Source: Gemmatimonadota bacterium
GTDB lineage: Bacteria; Gemmatimonadota; Gemmatimonadetes; Longimicrobiales; Gaopeijiaceae
Reading direction: 5' to 3'
NCBI GenBank assembly: GCA_028873595.1
Contig: JAPPOV010000021.1
Span: 1 to 64,000, forward strand
DNA: 64,000 nt
Under the pieces are notes generated by a model, which worked only from the letters and a program-made list of their open reading frames with translations, ran no database searches and was not told the origin of the DNA. Position numbers and translations under genes: made by a program. Every line of letters begins with the position of its first letter. The stretch's first letter is position 1. Shown in pieces: positions 61,590 through 64,000 of the stretch.

Positions 61590-61862
61590 ATGAGAAACGA
61601 CGAAGAAAAGCGGCTCGAGGTGGGCATCGGCAGTAAAGAGGCCGGGGAACACTGCGGGGAACACGTGGTCTTCGACCTCTCCGGGACCGTGAAGGCGAAT
61701 GTGGAAGACATCGCCTTGATCCTCACGGCGCGCCTGCAATCCCCTCCGACGGATTCTGTCTGGGTCCACTCGATGCCGTCACGCACAGCGGAAATCCTCA
61801 GGTACCTGCGCCTGCAGCACCTCTTTCGCCTCGTCCCGGACACCGAGGGTGACCTGAACTGA
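61590..61862 (+). CDS. Small STAS-like protein lacking the phosphorylatable Ser
   Basis: 90 residues. Pattern HVVFDLSGTVKANVEDIALIL ... EILRYLRLQHLFRLVPD resembles a STAS domain (anti-sigma-factor antagonist type): a beta strand, 'DLSG', a helix, and the terminal 'L...gL..lf.lv'. The usual Asp-Ser pair after DLSG is Asn-Val (KANVED), so phospho-switching by an anti-sigma kinase is unlikely. ATG 61590 is chosen over 61569 because GGGAGG lies five bases before it. It is alone, with a terminator 16 bases after its stop. Confidence 0.6.
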   Translation: MRNDEEKRLEVGIGSKEAGEHCGEHVVFDLSGTVKANVEDIALILTARLQSPPTDSVWVHSMPSRTAEILRYLRLQHLFRLVPDTEGDLN

Positions 61863-61878
61863 TCCCACCTCCAGACTG

Positions 61879-61916
61879 AAGGGGCCTCCGTTCGCATTCG
61901 TGCGGCGGGGGCCCTT
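61879..61916. terminator. GC-rich hairpin between convergent genes
   Basis: AAGGG(G)CCTCCG pairs with CGGGGGCCCTT with one bulged G (11 bp), followed by TTTCCGTTTC on the plus strand. It separates the STAS-like gene from the amino-acid dehydrogenase end. Confidence 0.7.
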
Positions 61917-61945
61917 TCCGTTTCATCCTGACAACCGGCGGTATC

Positions 61946-63058
61946 CTAGCGCGCGAACCGCCCCCGAATGTCATCAAACGCGGACAGTTCGGCAGCAAAG
62001 GGCCCACGCTTCAGGATCCGCTCAGCGTGAGACCGAGCAGCCTCCACCGGGGAGCCTCCGCTACGCTGCGCTTCCTCGAAGATGCTCCTCAGGCGGCTCC
62101 CGATACCGACGACCCTGTCCTCGACCTTCGAGATCGGCTCCAATCCTTGGTAGATGAGCGTGAAGGCCATCGCGCCACCGCCGTTGATCACGTAGTCCGG
62201 CGCGTAGAGGATCCCTCGCTCAGCCAGTCGGTCCGCATCGTTCAGCAGCTCCAGCTGGTTGTTCGCGGCGCCGGCTATGATCGCGCACCGAAGCTCCGGG
62301 ATCGTACGCGCATTCACCGTGGCACCGATGGCACACGGCGCATACACATCGCACTCGGTCGCATAGACATCGACCGGCTCGACGACGACGCCCCCAATCT
62401 CCGTCGCGACACGGCGAGCCGCCTCGGGATCTGCATCGGAGACCAGGACGCTTGCACCCGCCTCGGACAGGTAATGCGCGAGTGGACCACCGACGGCACC
62501 AACCCCTTGAACCAATACCCGCCGACCCGAGACATCGGTTGAACCGAACCGATGTTCCAGCGCGGCTCGAATGCCGGAGAAGACACCGAGCGCCGTGAAC
62601 GGGCTCGGATCCATCGGGCCATCCGACCGGCCGTGAACCCCGATGACGTATTCGCTGACCTCGGCGATCGTCTGCATGTCCTCACTCGTCGTGCCGAGAT
62701 CCGCACCGGTGCCATACCGACCACCCAGCGAGTTGAGAAGCTCACCGAACCGCAGCAGCAACCCCCGCCGCTCTTCCTGGCTCAAAGGACGCGGGATCGC
62801 CAGCACAGTCTTCCCGCCGCCAAAGGGGAAGTCCATAGCGGCCCACTTGTACGTCATGCCCTCCGACAGACGAAGCGCATCCCGCAGGCCGTCCTCCGGC
62901 CGCTCGTACACCTTCATCCGGCATCCTCCCGTAGCCGGGCCGAGCGTGTCGTCGTGGATCGCGAGGAAGATCCACGTGCCTGTGGGGTGATCCCTGCGCA
63001 CCAGGATACCGAGGCCATCCCACGGTTCCAGGATGTCGAGAAACGTACGCTCACCCAT
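61946..63058 (-). CDS. Leucine/phenylalanine/valine dehydrogenase (Glu/Leu/Phe/Val family)
   Basis: 370 residues. Dimerisation domain with the glycine-rich catalytic Lys in MDFPFGGGKTVL and TYKWAAMD; NAD domain with VLVQGVGAVGGPLAHYL; GAANNQL is characteristic of the leucine dehydrogenase branch. Oxidative deamination of branched-chain or aromatic L-amino acids to 2-oxo acids. ATG 63058 has GAGAGG seven bases upstream; a GTG at 63064 lies closer than usual. It fits the peptide-degrading theme of the window. Confidence 0.93.
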   Translation of the reverse strand: MGERTFLDILEPWDGLGILVRRDHPTGTWIFLAIHDDTLGPATGGCRMKVYERPEDGLRDALRLSEGMTYKWAAMDFPFGGGKTVLAIPRPLSQEERRGLLLRFGELLNSLGGRYGTGADLGTTSEDMQTIAEVSEYVIGVHGRSDGPMDPSPFTALGVFSGIRAALEHRFGSTDVSGRRVLVQGVGAVGGPLAHYLSEAGASVLVSDADPEAARRVATEIGGVVVEPVDVYATECDVYAPCAIGATVNARTIPELRCAIIAGAANNQLELLNDADRLAERGILYAPDYVINGGGAMAFTLIYQGLEPISKVEDRVVGIGSRLRSIFEEAQRSGGSPVEAARSHAERILKRGPFAAELSAFDDIRGRFAR

Positions 63059-63096
63059 ATCCACCTCTCCCGGCGTGAAACGCGGCTGTTACGAGA

Positions 63097-64000
63097 TCAG
63101 TCCGAAACGATCCGGGCGTAACTCGCGGGATCCCACTGGGGTCGTTCCGTCCGGTTGCCAATCTCCATACCGAGATAGAAGACCAGACGCCCAATGCGAG
63201 CGGCCTTCTCGGTGTCGATCCGATCGGGCTCGTCATCCCGGCCGTGGTAGTCGTCGTGCGTGCCATTGAAGAAGAACAGCACCGGCACCCCCTTCTTCGC
63301 GAAGTTGAAGTGGTCCGAACGGAAGTAGAAGCTCTCTTCCGGCCAGATATCGTCGATGGCGATCATCCGAAGTTCCGGGTGGGCGTTATTCACCATGTTC
63401 AGCGTCTCGCCCAGATCCGAGTGCTCCTTACCGATCGCGACAATCGTGTCCGGCCAGTTCCGCCCGACCATGTCGGCATTGAGGTTCGCCACCATCGATT
63501 CGATCGGAACCGTCGGGTTCTCGGCGTACCATTCACTGCCCCACAGCCCTTTCTCCTCTCCGCTCACAAGCAGGAAGAGCATGGAACGCCTCGGCGCGGT
63601 TGCCAGCGTCGACATCGCTTCCGCGACTTCGATCACGGCGGTCGTGCCCGAAGCGTCGTCATCAGCGCCATTGAAGATCGAGTCACCGGTCGAATCCGGT
63701 GCACCCATGCCGATGTGGTCCATATGACCCGAGTACACCACATACTCGTCGCGAAGCTCGGGGTCACTGCCGTCGAGGATCGCAACCACGTTCGGGGCCG
63801 TCACGGTTACGTCCCGCGTGCGCTGAACGATGGTCATGCGCAGATCCCCCGTTTCGTGCAGCTCCACGGTGCTACCAGCACGGCCTGAAAGCGCGTCCAG
63901 ATCGATCCCACGTCCCGTAAGGACTCGGCCGAGAGCGGCAGTCCGGATCTGCAGCATCGGCACGAACGTGTCGGCTGCTTCGCTCTCGGCCGCCCACCCC
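63097..64000 (-). CDS. M28-family zinc aminopeptidase, N-terminus beyond the window
   Basis: The frame continues off the window end without a start (GWAAESEAADTFVP before MLQIRT), so only the last ~301 residues are present. Metal and catalytic motifs: YSGHMDHIGM (His), FNGADDDASGTTAV (Asp), VSGEEKGLWGSE (Glu pair), ANLNADMVG (Asp) and the terminal His in DDYHGRDDEP. A PA-like inserted domain (DVTVTAPNVVAILDG) lies before. Likely an exported aminopeptidase; signal peptide not visible. Confidence 0.93.
   Translation of the reverse strand, partial: GWAAESEAADTFVPMLQIRTAALGRVLTGRGIDLDALSGRAGSTVELHETGDLRMTIVQRTRDVTVTAPNVVAILDGSDPELRDEYVVYSGHMDHIGMGAPDSTGDSIFNGADDDASGTTAVIEVAEAMSTLATAPRRSMLFLLVSGEEKGLWGSEWYAENPTVPIESMVANLNADMVGRNWPDTIVAIGKEHSDLGETLNMVNNAHPELRMIAIDDIWPEESFYFRSDHFNFAKKGVPVLFFFNGTHDDYHGRDDEPDRIDTEKAARIGRLVFYLGMEIGNRTERPQWDPASYARIVSD

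Overview
The window is GC-rich (about 65% by eye) and densely coded on both strands. Most genes sit in short operons with stop/start overlaps. The gene set is that of a free-living, aerobic, Gram-negative-type heterotroph. It includes an outer-membrane porin, many Sec and lipoprotein signals, a three-subunit succinate dehydrogenase of the b558 type, c-type cytochromes, a PQQ dehydrogenase, a kinase-TolB-TPR sensor and a large stock of peptide and amide hydrolases. My inference is Gemmatimonadota or a close relative, probably a metagenome-derived contig; no rRNA or tRNA is visible to confirm this.

Layout. 1-4.8 kb: an edge-truncated amidase, then a four-gene operon (ApbE flavin transferase, porin, FMN-binding protein, small His-bearing membrane protein) with a Fur-box-like palindrome over its start. 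4.8-13.3 kb: amidase, S9 peptidase, PQQ dehydrogenase, cytochrome c' and an M19 dipeptidase. 13.4-15.1 kb: an AT-richer orphan lipoprotein. 15.2-17.4 kb: threonine-to-glycine degradation (epimerase-type threonine dehydrogenase plus 2-amino-3-ketobutyrate CoA ligase). 17.6-22.3 kb: M20 hydrolase, thiC with a TPP riboswitch, small membrane proteins. 22.5-30.4 kb: sensor kinase, an acetamidase/D-aminoacylase fusion and two secreted proteins. 30.5-35.8 kb: copC-copD-cytochrome c, converging on sdhCAB. 36-47.5 kb: housekeeping (rhomboid protease, ddl, cystathionine synthase, mutS, holA), NTF2-like secreted proteins, and an ECF sigma/anti-sigma pair. 47.7-55.8 kb: a gpmI-TPR-M16-M16 operon, an aminotransferase and a second D-acylase. 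55.8-64 kb: an ArsC-like gene with an in-frame TGA, a five-gene operon (secreted protein, iodotyrosine-dehalogenase-like flavoprotein, GCS2-CBS ligase, aspartoacylase-like hydrolase, SRAP), a STAS-like protein, an amino-acid dehydrogenase and an M28 peptidase cut by the window end.

How it works together. The hydrolases (amidases, S9, M16, M19, M20, M28, acetamidase, two D-acylases) suggest scavenging of peptides, modified amides and possibly D-amino-acid cell-wall debris. The carbon and nitrogen would feed through amino-acid dehydrogenase, threonine degradation, glycolysis and succinate dehydrogenase. The most notable discoveries are: (1) a probable selenoprotein, ArsC-like with a UxxC motif and a fitting bacterial SECIS hairpin just after the TGA, which ordinary gene calling truncates; (2) a putatively iron-controlled flavin-based extracytoplasmic electron-transfer operon; (3) a single-chain fusion of acetamidase/formamidase with D-aminoacylase.
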